This document shows, piece after piece, positions 49,901 to 60,907 of a stretch of 64,000 nt of DNA. Location: NCBI RefSeq assembly GCF_026230105.1, contig NC_079481.1:30294489-30358488 (forward strand), written 5' to 3'. The position numbers and the translations under genes are program-made. Every line of letters starts with the position of its first letter. Positions within the stretch are counted from its first letter, which is position 1. The notes beneath the pieces were generated by a model that was not told the DNA's origin, did no database searches, and saw only the letters and a list, made by a program, of their open reading frames with translations. Source of the stretch: Diorhabda sublineata (taxonomy: Eukaryota > Arthropoda > Insecta > Coleoptera > Chrysomelidae).

Positions 49901-52488
49901 AATACTTTTTTTCCTAAAATTGACGGTTTTTGAAATAAAGCGAAAAGTAATTTTATAATATCGTGGACTCGTTTTTTGGTTTAAAAAATAAAAAAAAATT
50001 GTTAACGAGTCGATTCAGTCACCAGTTTAATCGATTATGATTATATCGATTCAATAATTTTTGAAATGCGTCATTAGTCCGGTCAATTTAGACTTCCGAA
50101 GTAAAAAAAATCGTACCCAGTTGAAAATTGGCAGGATTATTTAAAACAGTATTATAAATGAAATTTGAAAATTTCTCATCGATACGACGCTCGGAAAAAA
50201 AATTATTACCGGTTAAAGATTATAAAAAGTAGTTTTTTTCGATTTTAACCAAAACGGTGAGTGTTATGATAAAATTAGCTCAGATAAAAATTGTAGAGTA
50301 AATAATTATCTATAAAAAATGTCGTGATACTTTTTTTCCTAAAATTGACGGTTTTTGAAATAAAGCGAAAAGTAATTTTATAATATCGTGGACTCGTTTT
50401 TTGGTTTAAAAAATAAAAAAAAATTGTTAACGAGTCGATTCAGTCACCAGTTTAATCGATTATGATTATATCGATTCAATAATTTTTGAAATGCGTCATT
50501 AGTCCGGTCAATTTAGACTTCCGAAGTAAAAAAAATCGTACCCAGTTGAAAATTGGCAGGATTATTTAAAACAGTATTATAAATGAAATTTGAAAATTTC
50601 TCATGGATACGACGCTCGGAAAAAAAATTATTACCGGTTAAAGATTATAAAAACTAGTTTTTTTCGATTTTAACCAAAACGGTGAGTTTTATGATAAAAT
50701 TAGCTCAGATAAAAATTGTAGAGCAAATAATTATCTATAAAAAATGTCGTAATACTTTTTTTCCTAAAATTGACGGTTTTTGAAATAAAGCGAAAAGTAA
50801 TTTTATAATATCGTGGACTCGTTTTTTGGTTTAAAAAATAAAAAAAAATTGTTAACGAGTCGATTCAGTCACCAGTTTAATCGATTATGATTATATCGAT
50901 TCAATAATTTTTGAAATGCGTCATTAGTCCGGTCAATTTAGACTTCCGAAGTAAAAAAAATCGTACCCAGTTGAAAATTGGCAGGATTATTTAAAACAGT
51001 ATTATAAATGAAATTTGAAAATTTCTCATCGATACGACGCTCGGAAAAAAAATTATTACCGGTTAAAGATTATAAAAACTAGTTTTTTTCGATTTTAACC
51101 AAAACGGTGAGTTTTATGATAAAATTAGCTCAGATAAAAATTGTAGAGCAAATAATTATCTATAAAAAATGTCGTAATACTTTTTTTCCTAAAATTGACG
51201 GTTTTTGAAATAAAGCGAAAAGTAATTTTATAATATCGTGGACTCGTTTTTTGGTTTAAAAAATAAAAAAAAATTGTTAACGAGTCGATTCAGTCACCAG
51301 TTTAATCGATTATGATTATATCGATTCAATAATTTTTGAAATGCGTCATTAGTCCGGTCAATTTAGACTTCCGAAGTAAAAAAAATCGTAACCAGTTGAA
51401 AATTGGCAGGATTATTTAAAACAGTATTATAAATGAAATTTGAAAATTTCTCATCGATACGACGCTCGGAAAAAAAATTATTACCGGTTAAAGATTATAA
51501 AAACTAGTTTTTTTCGATTTTAACCAAAACGGTGAGTTTTATGATAAAATTAGCTCAGATAAAAATTGTAGAGCAAATAATTATCTATAAAAAATGTCGT
51601 AATACTTTTTTTCCTAAAATTGACGGTTTTTGAAATAAAGCGATTCAAAAATTTTAAAACATTATATCTCAAAAACGGTGCCTATTAGAAAAAAAGTGTT
51701 CAGACATTTTTTATAGACAATTATCTGATCTACAATTTTTGTCTGGGCTAATTTTATCATAAAACTCACCATTTTCATTAAAATTCACATTTAATTTATA
51801 ATAGCGTTAATAAAATGACTGGCCTATTTTCGTACTTACCACGTACACACCGATCGACCAAATTCAAAGTATTAGGCGCCTCGCAAGTCTCCTTAACGAA
51901 AGGCGTAAAATTAAAAGTAAACAAATTAAATAAACTCTGATTTTCGTGTACCAAAACAGCAGTCGATCGAAACCGGGCTCTAAAAAACATCTCGAGAATA
52001 TCTCTAACGCGATCCTCCTTATCTTCGGCATCGGTTTCCAAGTAAATCAAGCACATCGCGTACGGATTGAAAGTTTGCGTCATTTTGATATTACCCAAAA
52101 CGTCTTCCACTCGGCGATCGTCGTCCAACACGATCAAATAAAATTCCGTGTCGAACTTCTGCGAAATATTCTCGTTGTAATCCTCCACGTCCAAATCGCC
52201 CGTGATCGTGGCGTAAATAAACAACGGAGACGATGTCTGGAGTTTTATTAACATTTCGTCGAGTATTTCCCCCGAAGGGGACTCCAAATTTCCCACTAAT
52301 ATCGTCACCAGAGCGGTTCGAGTGGCTTTGAATTGGTTCTTAATAATGTCGTCCAAACAGTTAGACACTAAGGTCTGGTACGAAAGTTTCTTGCAAGTTG
52401 CATTCCTCGAACTATCCACCAATAAATGAAGAATTAAAATTGAAAAAATCTTCTTCATTTTCGTAGATTTTACAGTTGAAACCGTCAT
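46938..52488 (-). CDS. Ionotropic (chemosensory) receptor, divergent IR
   Basis: Two exons on the minus strand: 52488-51840 and 48238-46938 (stop), 649 residues; phase 1 join (V-R-G-K-M). The second Met (52458) starts a signal peptide, MKKIFSILILHLLVDSS, so translation may begin there. The first exon encodes an amino-terminal domain. The second encodes the S1 ligand-binding lobe (TKPYPPFVIND, GFEIDLLKIIGENL), membrane helix 1 (about 344-370), the pore region, helix 2 with SAYTCTLI (about 405-427), the S2 lobe and a last helix (FVVLVFGYIFGVLMLV, about 600-625). This is the plan of insect IRs, non-selective cation channels in chemosensory dendrites. The glutamate-binding residues of iGluRs are not conserved. 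It belongs to the divergent IRs; no orthologue is assigned. The 3.6-kb intron is mostly a 425-bp tandem array. Confidence 0.88.
48728..51645. repeat. Tandem array, 425-bp unit, seven copies, in the ionotropic receptor intron
   Basis: GTTAACGAGTCGATTCAGTC starts at 48728, 49151, 49576, 50001, 50426, 50851 and 51276 (423 then five times 425). Copies differ at only a few sites, such as CATCGATACG or CATGGATACG, showing recent homogenisation. Units contain ATCGATTATGATTATATCGAT, a palindrome-like segment. No coding frame exists. Confidence 0.97.
51690..51788. repeat. Inverted partial unit closing the 425-bp array
   Basis: ACATTTTTTATAGACAATTA, CTACAATTTTTGTCTGGGCT and AATTTTATCATAAAACTCAC are the reverse complement of the unit's GTGAGTTTTATGATAAAATT..TTATCTATAAAAAATGT portion, with about 10-15% difference. 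The last direct unit and this arm can pair as a long hairpin. Confidence 0.88.
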
Positions 52489-53063
52489 TAAACTAAAAGC
52501 GAAGAAACTCGCAATCAGAATTAGGATTAAACGTAAACGTTTGCGTGTCCGTCGATATCCCGGAGACGATAAAAAAGGACATAATAATCCTTTTACGTAA
52601 TAAATTTCGAAATTTAATTTATTGCTTCGATCAGAAGATACGGAATATGGCGAATTATACTGTTATTAAACTATGGAAAGTATTAATTAATATCGTCGTT
52701 AGTTTTTATAGTGCACACGAAGTAAATTCACAGTTTTATATATTTTAACTTTTACGTATATCATTCGATAAATGACACACGGATGTCGCTGTCACTTGTC
52801 AAATAAATATGACGTTTACGAAGTACCAACTTTTAAAAGTGCACCGGATCAATGGTGCGGCGAATAATTAAAGGAAAGGTCAAGGTTGTCGAGACGGTTC
52901 GGGATTCGAGTGTTCCGGATCCTGATAAACTCGATTTCTGATTTTCCTCCACCTAGGGCTCTCAACTAGGACATATCGAATGAGTAGATGGTTCCAAATG
53001 TCATAAAATTGCATTCGCAGTAGTCTGCAGCTAGCTAGCAGCTAGTTTGTAACCACTGACTAG
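52489..53063. other. Ionotropic receptor 5' flank
   Basis: The likely promoter side of the minus-strand receptor gene. It contains some unique sequence and, near 53022-53045, a CTGCAGCTAGCTAGCAGCTA run with partial dyad symmetry. No gene is seen. Confidence 0.5.
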
Positions 53064-55560
53064 TTTCGACGTTACTACGTCCAATTAGGGTGGTATAACA
53101 AACTCTCGTTGGGGCTCGAGATTTAAATAGAATACAACATCGAAGGGCGTCGCTTTTTGTTTCTTTTTAACTGGCGCCATCTTAAATTCCAACTGCGAAC
53201 CACCGGTCAGGTAGAAATCTAAGCCTAATTACATCTCCTTTGAACATTTTGATGTCAAATCGTTGATATCAATACCCCCCATTGGCTCGCAATTGGAAGG
53301 AGAGCAGTTTCGACGTTACTACGTCCAATTAGGGTGGTATAACAAACTCTCGTTGGGGCTCGAGATTTAAATAGAATACAACATCGAAGGGCGTCGCTTT
53401 TTGGTTCTTTTCAACTGGCGCCATCTTAAATTCTAACGGCGAACCACCTGTCGGGTAGAAATCTAAGCCTAATTACATCTCCTTTGAACAGTTTGATGTC
53501 AAATCGTCGATATCAACACCCCCCATTGGCTCGCAATTGGAAGGAGAGCAGTTTCGACGTTACTACGTCCAATTAGGGTGGTATAACAAACTCTCGTTGG
53601 GGCTCGAGATTTAAATAGAATACAACATCGAAGGGCGTCGCTTTTTGTTTCTTTTTAACTGGCGCCATCTTAAATTCTAACGGCGAACCACCTGTCGGGT
53701 AGAAATCTAAGCCTAATTACATCTCCTTTGAACAGTTTGATGTCAAATGGTCGATATCAACACTCCCAATGGCTCGCAATTGCAAGGAGAGCAGTTTCGA
53801 CGTTACTACGTCCAATTAGGGTGGTATAACAAACTCTCGTTGGGGCTCGAGATTTAAATAGAATACAACGTCGAAGGGCGTCGCTTTTTGGTTCTTTTTA
53901 ACTGGCGCCATCTTAAATTCCAACTGCGAACCACCTGTCGGGTAGAAATCTAAGTCTAATTACGTCTCCTTTGAACAGTTTGATGTCAAATGGTCGATAT
54001 CAACACTCCCAATGGTTCGCAATTGCAAGGAGAGCAGTTTCGACGTTACTACGTCCAATTAGGGTGGTATAACAAACTCTCGTTGGGGCTCGAGATTTAA
54101 ATAGAATACAACATCGAAGGGCGTCGCTTTTTGTTTCTTTTTAACTGGCGCCATCTTAAATTCCAACTGCGAACCACCGGTCGGGTAGAAATCTAAGCCT
54201 AATTACATCTCCTTTGAACATTTTGATGTCAAATCGTTGATATCAATACCCCCCATTGGCTCGCAATTGGAAGGAGAGCAGTTTCGACGTTACTACGTCC
54301 AATTAGGGTGGTATAACAAACTCTCGTTGGGGCTCGAGATTTAAATAGAATACAACGTCGAAGGGCGTCGCTTTTTGGTTCTTTTTAACTGGCGCCATCT
54401 TAAATACCAACTGCGAACCACCTGTCAGGTAGAAATCTAAGCCTAATTACATCTCCTTTAAACAGTTTGATGTCAAATCGTCGATATCAATACCCCCAAT
54501 GGTTCGCAATTGCAAGGAGAGCAGTTTCGACGTTACTACGTCCAATTAGGGTGGTATAACAAACTCTCGTTGGGGCTCGAGATTTAAATAGAATACAACG
54601 TCGAAGGGCGTCGCTTTTTGGTTCTTTTCAACTGGCGCCATCTTAAATACCAACTGCGAACCACCTGTCAGGTAGAAATCTAAGCCTAATTACATCTCCT
54701 TTAAACAGTTTGATGTCAAATCGTCGATATCAATACCCCCAATGGTTCGCAATTGCAAGGAGAGCAGTTTCGACGTTACTACGTCCAATTAGGGTGGTAT
54801 AACAAACTCTCGTTGGGGCTCGAGATTTAAATAGAATACAACATCGAAGGGCGTCGCTTTTTGTTTCTTTTTAACTGGCGCCATCTTAAATTCCAACTGC
54901 GAACCACCGGTCGGGTAGAAATCTAAGTCTAATTACATCTCCTTTGAACATTTTGATGTCAAATCGTTGATATCAATACCCCCCATTGGCTCGCAATTGG
55001 AAGGAGAGCAGTTTCGACGTTACTACGTCCAATTAGGGTGGTATAACAAACTCTCGTTGGGGCTCGAGATTTAAATAGAATACAACGTCGAAGGGCGTCG
55101 CTTTTTGGTTCTTTTTAACTGGCGCCATCTTAAATACCAACTGCGAACCACCTGTCAGGTAGAAATCTAAGCCTAATTACATCTCCTTTAAACAGTTTGA
55201 TGTCAAATGGTCGATATCAATACCCCCAATGGTTCGCAATTGCAAGGAGAGCAGTTTCGACGTTACTAGGTCCAATTAGGGTGGTAAAACAAACTCTCGT
55301 TGGGGCTCGAGATTTAAATAGAATACAACGTCGAAGGGCGTCGCTTTTTGGTTCTTTTCAACTGGCGCCATCTTAAATTCCAACTGCGAACCACCTGTCG
55401 GGTAGAAATCTAAGTCTAATTACGTCTCCTTTAAACAATTTGATGTCAAATGGTCGATATCAATACCCCCAATGGTTCGCAATTGCAAGGAGAGCAGTTT
55501 CGACGTTACTAGGTCCAATTAGGGTGGTAAAACAAACTTTGGTCGGGGCTCGAGACTCGA
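53064..55560. repeat. Tandem array, 243-244 bp unit, ten copies plus edge
   Basis: TTTCGACGTTACTACGTCCA recurs at 53064, 53308, 53552, 53795, 54038, 54282, 54525, 54768, 55012, 55255 and 55498. Two unit variants (CCCCCCATTGGCTCGCAATTGG and CCCCCAATGGTTCGCAATTGC, each first 20 bases diagnostic) are interspersed, giving a hint of higher-order order. The unit is markedly richer in G+C than the flanks and holds ACTGGCGCCATCTTAAAT. The last copy breaks at 55540 into GACTCGAACCGAAGACGACG. Intergenic, between two minus-strand genes. Confidence 0.97.
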
Positions 55561-55638
55561 ACCGAAGACGACGTGTAGGATTTGATCGAAATAAAAACAT
55601 TTTGAAAACTAAAAAAATATATTTATAAGAAAAATATT

Positions 55639-58068
55639 TCAAACAGTCGCGTAATTTTTACAATTCTCCAAGCCAGCCGCGTAATTTTTACAAAAACTTT
55701 TGATAGTTCGTCTCATGATTTCGTTGACGGTCGTATGTTTATCGGCCTTCCTCAAAATCATCAAGATCTGTCCGAAGAACGCGTGACAGGCCACTTTACT
55801 TTCCAATCTCGACGCCTTTTCGTCCACAACGACCGTTTCCTCGAACTCGTCGCCGTTCGCCACTTTTTCCGGTATTACAAAATGGCGTTCGTGCAAATCC
55901 AAATTCGGGTTTTCGATGTCGAAGCTGATGCCGCCGTACTGCCATATTTGCAGCACTCGAATCGCGAACACCCTCAACTTATCGTCCATAATCAGGTAAT
56001 GAGGATACAGGGGCGAGTCGGAAAATGCTTCGGGATAAGTCGTATTTTTATAGGTTATCTTAGGGTAATCGTCTATTAACTTTTCCATAGTTTCCACCGA
56101 TTTTTTTGTACTACTCATAGATTTAGGGGTTGTTTTCAAGGGTTCGTTTATATCGACCAATCTAGCGTGCAATAACATATTCAATAACATCTGGGCGTCT
56201 TCTATTTCCTTTCTTCTTTTCAATATCTTCTGTCTTTTCGACGTCGATACACCGGACGCGGATGTATTTTCGATAAAACTCGAATTCTCCTGCAAAATTC
56301 GTAATATTTCCGATAAAATAAACGATTAAATCCAATTTACGGATTTCTACTTAAGTTTCGACAATATGGCAACGCCGATACGTATACGTCATATCTGTCA
56401 TTAACGTACTTCGAGTTTACCAACATGGCGGCGATTTTAACCGCCGAAAACGCATTTTTAAATACAAAAAAAAAGGGAAAACAACAACAATTCATCGGAT
56501 AATTTAAAAATGAAGTATCTAATTTGCATTTACCTCGATATTCATTTCGGTGCTCATCGACTCCAAGTTGTAACCGTGCTGTTGTTTGTCGTATATTTCC
56601 AATAATCTCATATCGTAATCGGGATACAACCCCAAGATTTCCCTTACGAATTTGACGGTTCGATTGTCCGGATGGAACGAATCGTGTACGTGAACTAGAT
56701 GGATGGTAGTGTTGCCGGTTCGTGGTGATGCCGCGCACCTAGGTACTCGCAAACTGGCCGCCGTTATAGTCGATAGTACCAGTAAGATCATCATGAAGAA
56801 TATCAGAGCCGACAGAGCCGTCGCTATCCAACACGAACTAATATAATCTATAAAACAAAATACTTCGCATTTAATAGTATTTATTGGAGGTTTTTTTAAG
56901 TAAAAACGTGTTTATCGGCACTAATTGACGCATTTAACGATTCCATAATTCTTCTTCTATACGTTTGAGTCGTTGTAATCCGTCGCCGCGATGCGAACCT
57001 GGCTTAAAACTTCTTCTTTCAGCTCTACGTCGGTTGTTATCGCTAGGGGTCGCTTCCACGTGTTTCCGTTTGTTGAATATGATAGAACCTAACCTATATT
57101 AAAGAAAAATCTAACCTAAAAGTGAACGTTGGTTGTAACGAGATGTTTTGAGGTGATTTAATGAAGATTATTTGATTTTGTAAGCGATCTTACCTTTAAA
57201 AAGAATATTCTGGATGTTTATGGGTGCGCGGATGTGTTTGTAGTGTCGGTAAAATCAATTTTAATTCCATTTCACTTTGCGAAAAATCTAAACAAGCATT
57301 AGCACGTACCATATTAAAAATAATAATCAATTTGAAATTTATACACTGCATTTCATGCGTCGATTGTAATTTTAACAATTTCCTATGTATTTTATAGTAA
57401 TTAAGGTGTTTCAAGGTCGTTTTTATATAAATAAACAAATGTTTTATGAAAAAAATAACAACGTGGTACTGCAAATTGTTTTTTACGTACCAGTTTGTAT
57501 AATTTCGAATAAATATCCTTCGTCGATTGATTAATTCGTTGATTTTAATGCCTCTCGTAAATATTTTCAATAAATAATCGAATTTACGATGATTTTTTTC
57601 GGATTTCGCAACTTTAAACGCTTATAACTCAGAAACGAGGGTATAAAACGTTTAAAAGTTTTTCGGGTACACCCTGTATCAAATTAAAACGTTCTCACTA
57701 AAATGTCGGCCATTTTGTAGACTTGTCGTCATTGACAATTGACGAAAATATATTTTGTTTAATTGTTAAAATCGAAAACTTTTTATAACTACCTCATATA
57801 TCAATTGACAAATGTACGAGACTTAATATCAAGCATCAAAAGTATAAAAAAAATAAATAAGGAAACAAAGTGTACACGGTTACGAAATAGGACTAAAAAT
57901 GGCTGCCTGATGTCAAAATTACTTACTGGGAAAATGCGTTAAAACTGTCGTTGCTCCCGCCGTGATATCATTAAATCGACGACCTTCGAAATAGCCATTT
58001 TTTGCGGGAACTTCATCTTCTACAATAAACAGTAGAGGTGATTTTTCTTCAGAATCAATTTTGCTCAT
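55639..58068 (-). CDS. Type II membrane protein resembling a GT32/A4GALT-like glycosyltransferase
   Basis: Four exons on the minus strand: 58068-57927, 57088-56939, 56847-56534 and 56289-55639 (TGA), 418 residues; phases 1, 1 and 0 agree. The start is MSKIDSEEKSP. A basic cytosolic stretch (RRRAERRSFKPGSHRGDG) precedes one membrane helix (ALSALIFFMMILLVLSTITAA), so topology is type II as for Golgi enzymes. The lumenal part begins TTIHLVHVHDS, includes VREILGLYPDYDMRLLEIYD and LRVFAIRVLQIWQYGGISFDIE, which I read as the W-x-YGG-x-x-x-D-x-D/E core of DXD sugar transferases, here D-I-E. The donor after exon 2 (C|GTTAAA) is weak, and CTCAAAC|GTATAG is an in-phase alternative. A separate open exon at 57193-57290 carries a stop and was left out. 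The glycosyltransferase reading is an inference from one motif and topology; it could be an inactive relative. Confidence 0.68.
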
Positions 58069-60031
58069 AGTTTCAATTAGTTTCTAAAAAATCACCCTCG
58101 GTTAATAGAGATTGTTTCTATATGTAATTCAACTTACTTTTATTAAATTGCATTCGAGTATAAGATAAATAATTTGACATATACAATAATCTGACGTTTG
58201 AGAAATTTCATACTTTTATTGGCTTATATTTTAAATACGTAAATTTACTATAAAATAGCACGCCTATGGTAAATCGGATATTGCCGTCACGCCATTTGCA
58301 ATAACCATTCAGTGAATATTATTTTACTTATTATGCAATGGTTGTATCCCTTCTTAGAGTTGGACAGTTATTTCTGCCATAAACTAACATAATATTTTAA
58401 TATCATCCTAAATACTTGATTTGTTTGCTTGTTTTGTTTAATAACAATTATTATTTCAATAACAACATTCAATATTTAGATTATTTTTATGCAATGCGTG
58501 TTAAATACTCAGTAACTTTATATTTAATGAAACAATAATACATGCAATGTTGGTTGCCTATATTGGTCAATTATTATAGTCATCTCTATGATGCTTGTCT
58601 TGTCAAAAAGAAATTTAGAAAAGAAGAATAAAATAATCGTAGCATCAGTATTTTCATTTAAAAAAAGTTTTTGTAAGGCTATAAATATATAGAAAAATAC
58701 ATTAGTTTGTATGAATTATATTTCTCCATGAAAAACAAAGTGAAAACTCGACATTCCAAATTAAAAGTATCTATGTCTGTATCACTTGCTAGAGGTGGAC
58801 AGTTATTTCTGCTATAAACTAACAATATTTTAATATCATCCTAAATACTTGATTTGTTTGCTTGTTTTGTTTAATAATAATTATTATTTCAATAACAACA
58901 TTCAATATTTAGATTATTTTTATGCAATGCGTGTTAAATACTCAGTAACTTTATATTTAATGAAACAATAATACATGCAATGTTGGTTGCCTATATTGGT
59001 AAATTATTATTAGTCATCTCTATGATGCTTGTCTTGTCAAAAAGAAATTTAGAAAAGAAGAATAAAATAATGGTAGCATTTTTCATTTAAAAAAAGTTTT
59101 TGTAAGGCTATTAATATATGGAAAAATACATTAGTTTGTATGAATTATATTTATTATTATATTACTGCACGAAAAACAAAGTGAAAACTCGACATTCCAA
59201 ATTAAAAATATCTATGTCTGTAACCCTTGCTAGAGGTGGGCATAAGTTTTTTATAATTTGTTATTATTTTGGAACGGTTTCAAAGGAATTATAAATTATA
59301 TTATAATAGACATAAGTTTTTATATTGAAATTCGATGTAGATTTCAAAAATTACTTTACGATTTTAATAACTTTTTATACCTACAAATAAAATAGATTTG
59401 GCATAAAAATAAAAGTATTAATTTCGAAAACGATACAAGTTCCAGTGAAAATAAATGAAAAAACTGTAATACTCACCCATAAGGTAGAATTATAAAACTA
59501 TATACTGAAGAAATATCTTCATTTTTGAAAAATGTGTAGTGTTACATCCTTGAACTGAAGTGTGACTTTTATCTAAACAAATTCCGGTTCTGAATTTTTA
59601 TAACTATAAATAATTAACGTTGAATTAAATATTAAACTATATTTAATCATTGGCGTACTATTAGGTAAAATAACATAAAATATTTTGAGCTTCTAATCCC
59701 CTACAAGTTTGCACTGCCATTTACCATCGTCGATTATGTGCTCCTGGTAGTAGAGGGCCGTTATATACATAGAAATTAGTTATTTATGTATTGATTGTAT
59801 AGAAATAATACCAAATATCAAATTGTAATGAATTTATTTATTGTTTTTTTACAAAAATTTACGATACAAACAGTTGTTTTCGTGAAAATTATCATTATAG
59901 TACGTGTTAGGACAAAAATAAATAACCATAACCAAATACCCAAGAGGCGGCACTGAAATGAATCATCTCAATTCCGCGACTGCTTTTTAATTATTCCTAA
60001 TATAAAGATCAGTCGAATTTGCATTAATTAC
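58069..60031. other. Intergenic region with a tandem duplication and dispersed relics
   Basis: 58257-58310 (CACGCCTATGGTAAATCGGATAT, first 20 bases shared) is a second copy of the block at 21578-21625. The 435-bp duplication is listed separately. The stretch 59250-60030 shows no gene. Confidence 0.5.
58362..59240. repeat. Two tandem copies of a 435-bp block
   Basis: GGACAGTTATTTCTGCYATA starts at 58362 and 58797; GCATGTTGGTTGCC-like and CATCTCTATGATGCTTGTCT landmarks keep the offset. A third copy starts at about 59231 but decays within a few bases. Non-coding. Confidence 0.92.
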
Positions 60032-60273
60032 AACCATAGGCGTTCGATTAATATTCCGAATAATCATTTCAAATACGGCAACACTGTAATTAAATCACAT
60101 TTATCGGTCGCTACGAAACTACGTTAAGCCAGTCCAGACGTGGAGCGATAGATGGAGTTATTCGAAAGCATTTAATTCGTGGTTTCGATAAAAAAAAATT
60201 ACACGTCGATGTTTTTTTTTTTTAATGAATTACATCCCGTTATACGATTTGTCGGTAACGCCTATGGTTATAA
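60028..60273. mobile_element. Short inverted-repeat element, AACCATAGGCGTT ends
   Basis: AACCATAGGCGTT at 60032-60044 and its exact reverse complement AACGCCTATGGTT at 60257-60269; including the outer TTAY the arms match at 16 of 17 positions. The interior of about 210 bp has no coding frame. The same terminal word occurs alone at several places in the window. Confidence 0.55.
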
Positions 60274-60461
60274 AAGCGGTAGAAGCGTTACCATACAAGT
60301 TATATAAAAGTAATTGATATATAGTATAAGAAAAACGAAAAATATTTTGAGGTTAAAATTCGCTTATTAAATATAAAGAAATATTCTAATTAGATACATT
60401 TTAATCACAAATTTTGTTTTAATTAGAAAAAAAGAGAGTCGAAATATATAAAACCAGTTAC

Positions 60462-60556
60462 AAGCCACTCCCTCTATCGTTACAGTTACCTACCCGCTCC
60501 CTCTATCTTTACAGTTACCTACTCGCTTTCTCTCTGTCTTTACCGTTACCTACGTT
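60462..60556. repeat. Short minisatellite, about 30 bp, three copies
   Basis: GTTACCTACYCGCTCCCTCT-type words repeat three times (TTACAGTTACCTAC, TTACAGTTACCTAC, TTACCGTTACCTAC), about 30-33 bp apart. Intergenic, 3' of the peritrophin gene. Confidence 0.7.
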
Positions 60557-60907
60557 GATATAGTTGTTTGATAGGGTGATAGATGGCGTTGAATACGGTA
60601 AATTGAGAATTGATATACCGAGTGAGCTTGATATACTTGATATAAATGGAATTTGAGGTTAGGAGATGAGTTAAATGTGTTTATTTTTCGATATGGGAAA
60701 ACGGAACGTCGAATTATTTCCGAATGAATCGCTATAATCAATTACCTTTATGCAGGTTATAAAATAAGGTGACTTAACTTCTGAATTATACCGAGAGTTT
60801 CATTAAGAACGTTTTGGTTAGTAATAAAAAATATAATTCCAGTGATATTTGATTCGAATTTCATCGCGGATCCGCAAAACGACTCGAAACTCTCGCTCGA
60901 AATAATT

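Noticed and set aside
55440..55642. 60-62 codon frames at the end of the 244-bp array
   Set aside because: They arise from the diverged last satellite unit; no homology or signals.
57193..57290. Exon candidate between exons 1 and 2 of the glycosyltransferase-like gene
   Set aside because: It is in phase with exon 1 and has a fair acceptor and donor, but carries a TAA just before the donor; it could only be a poison exon.
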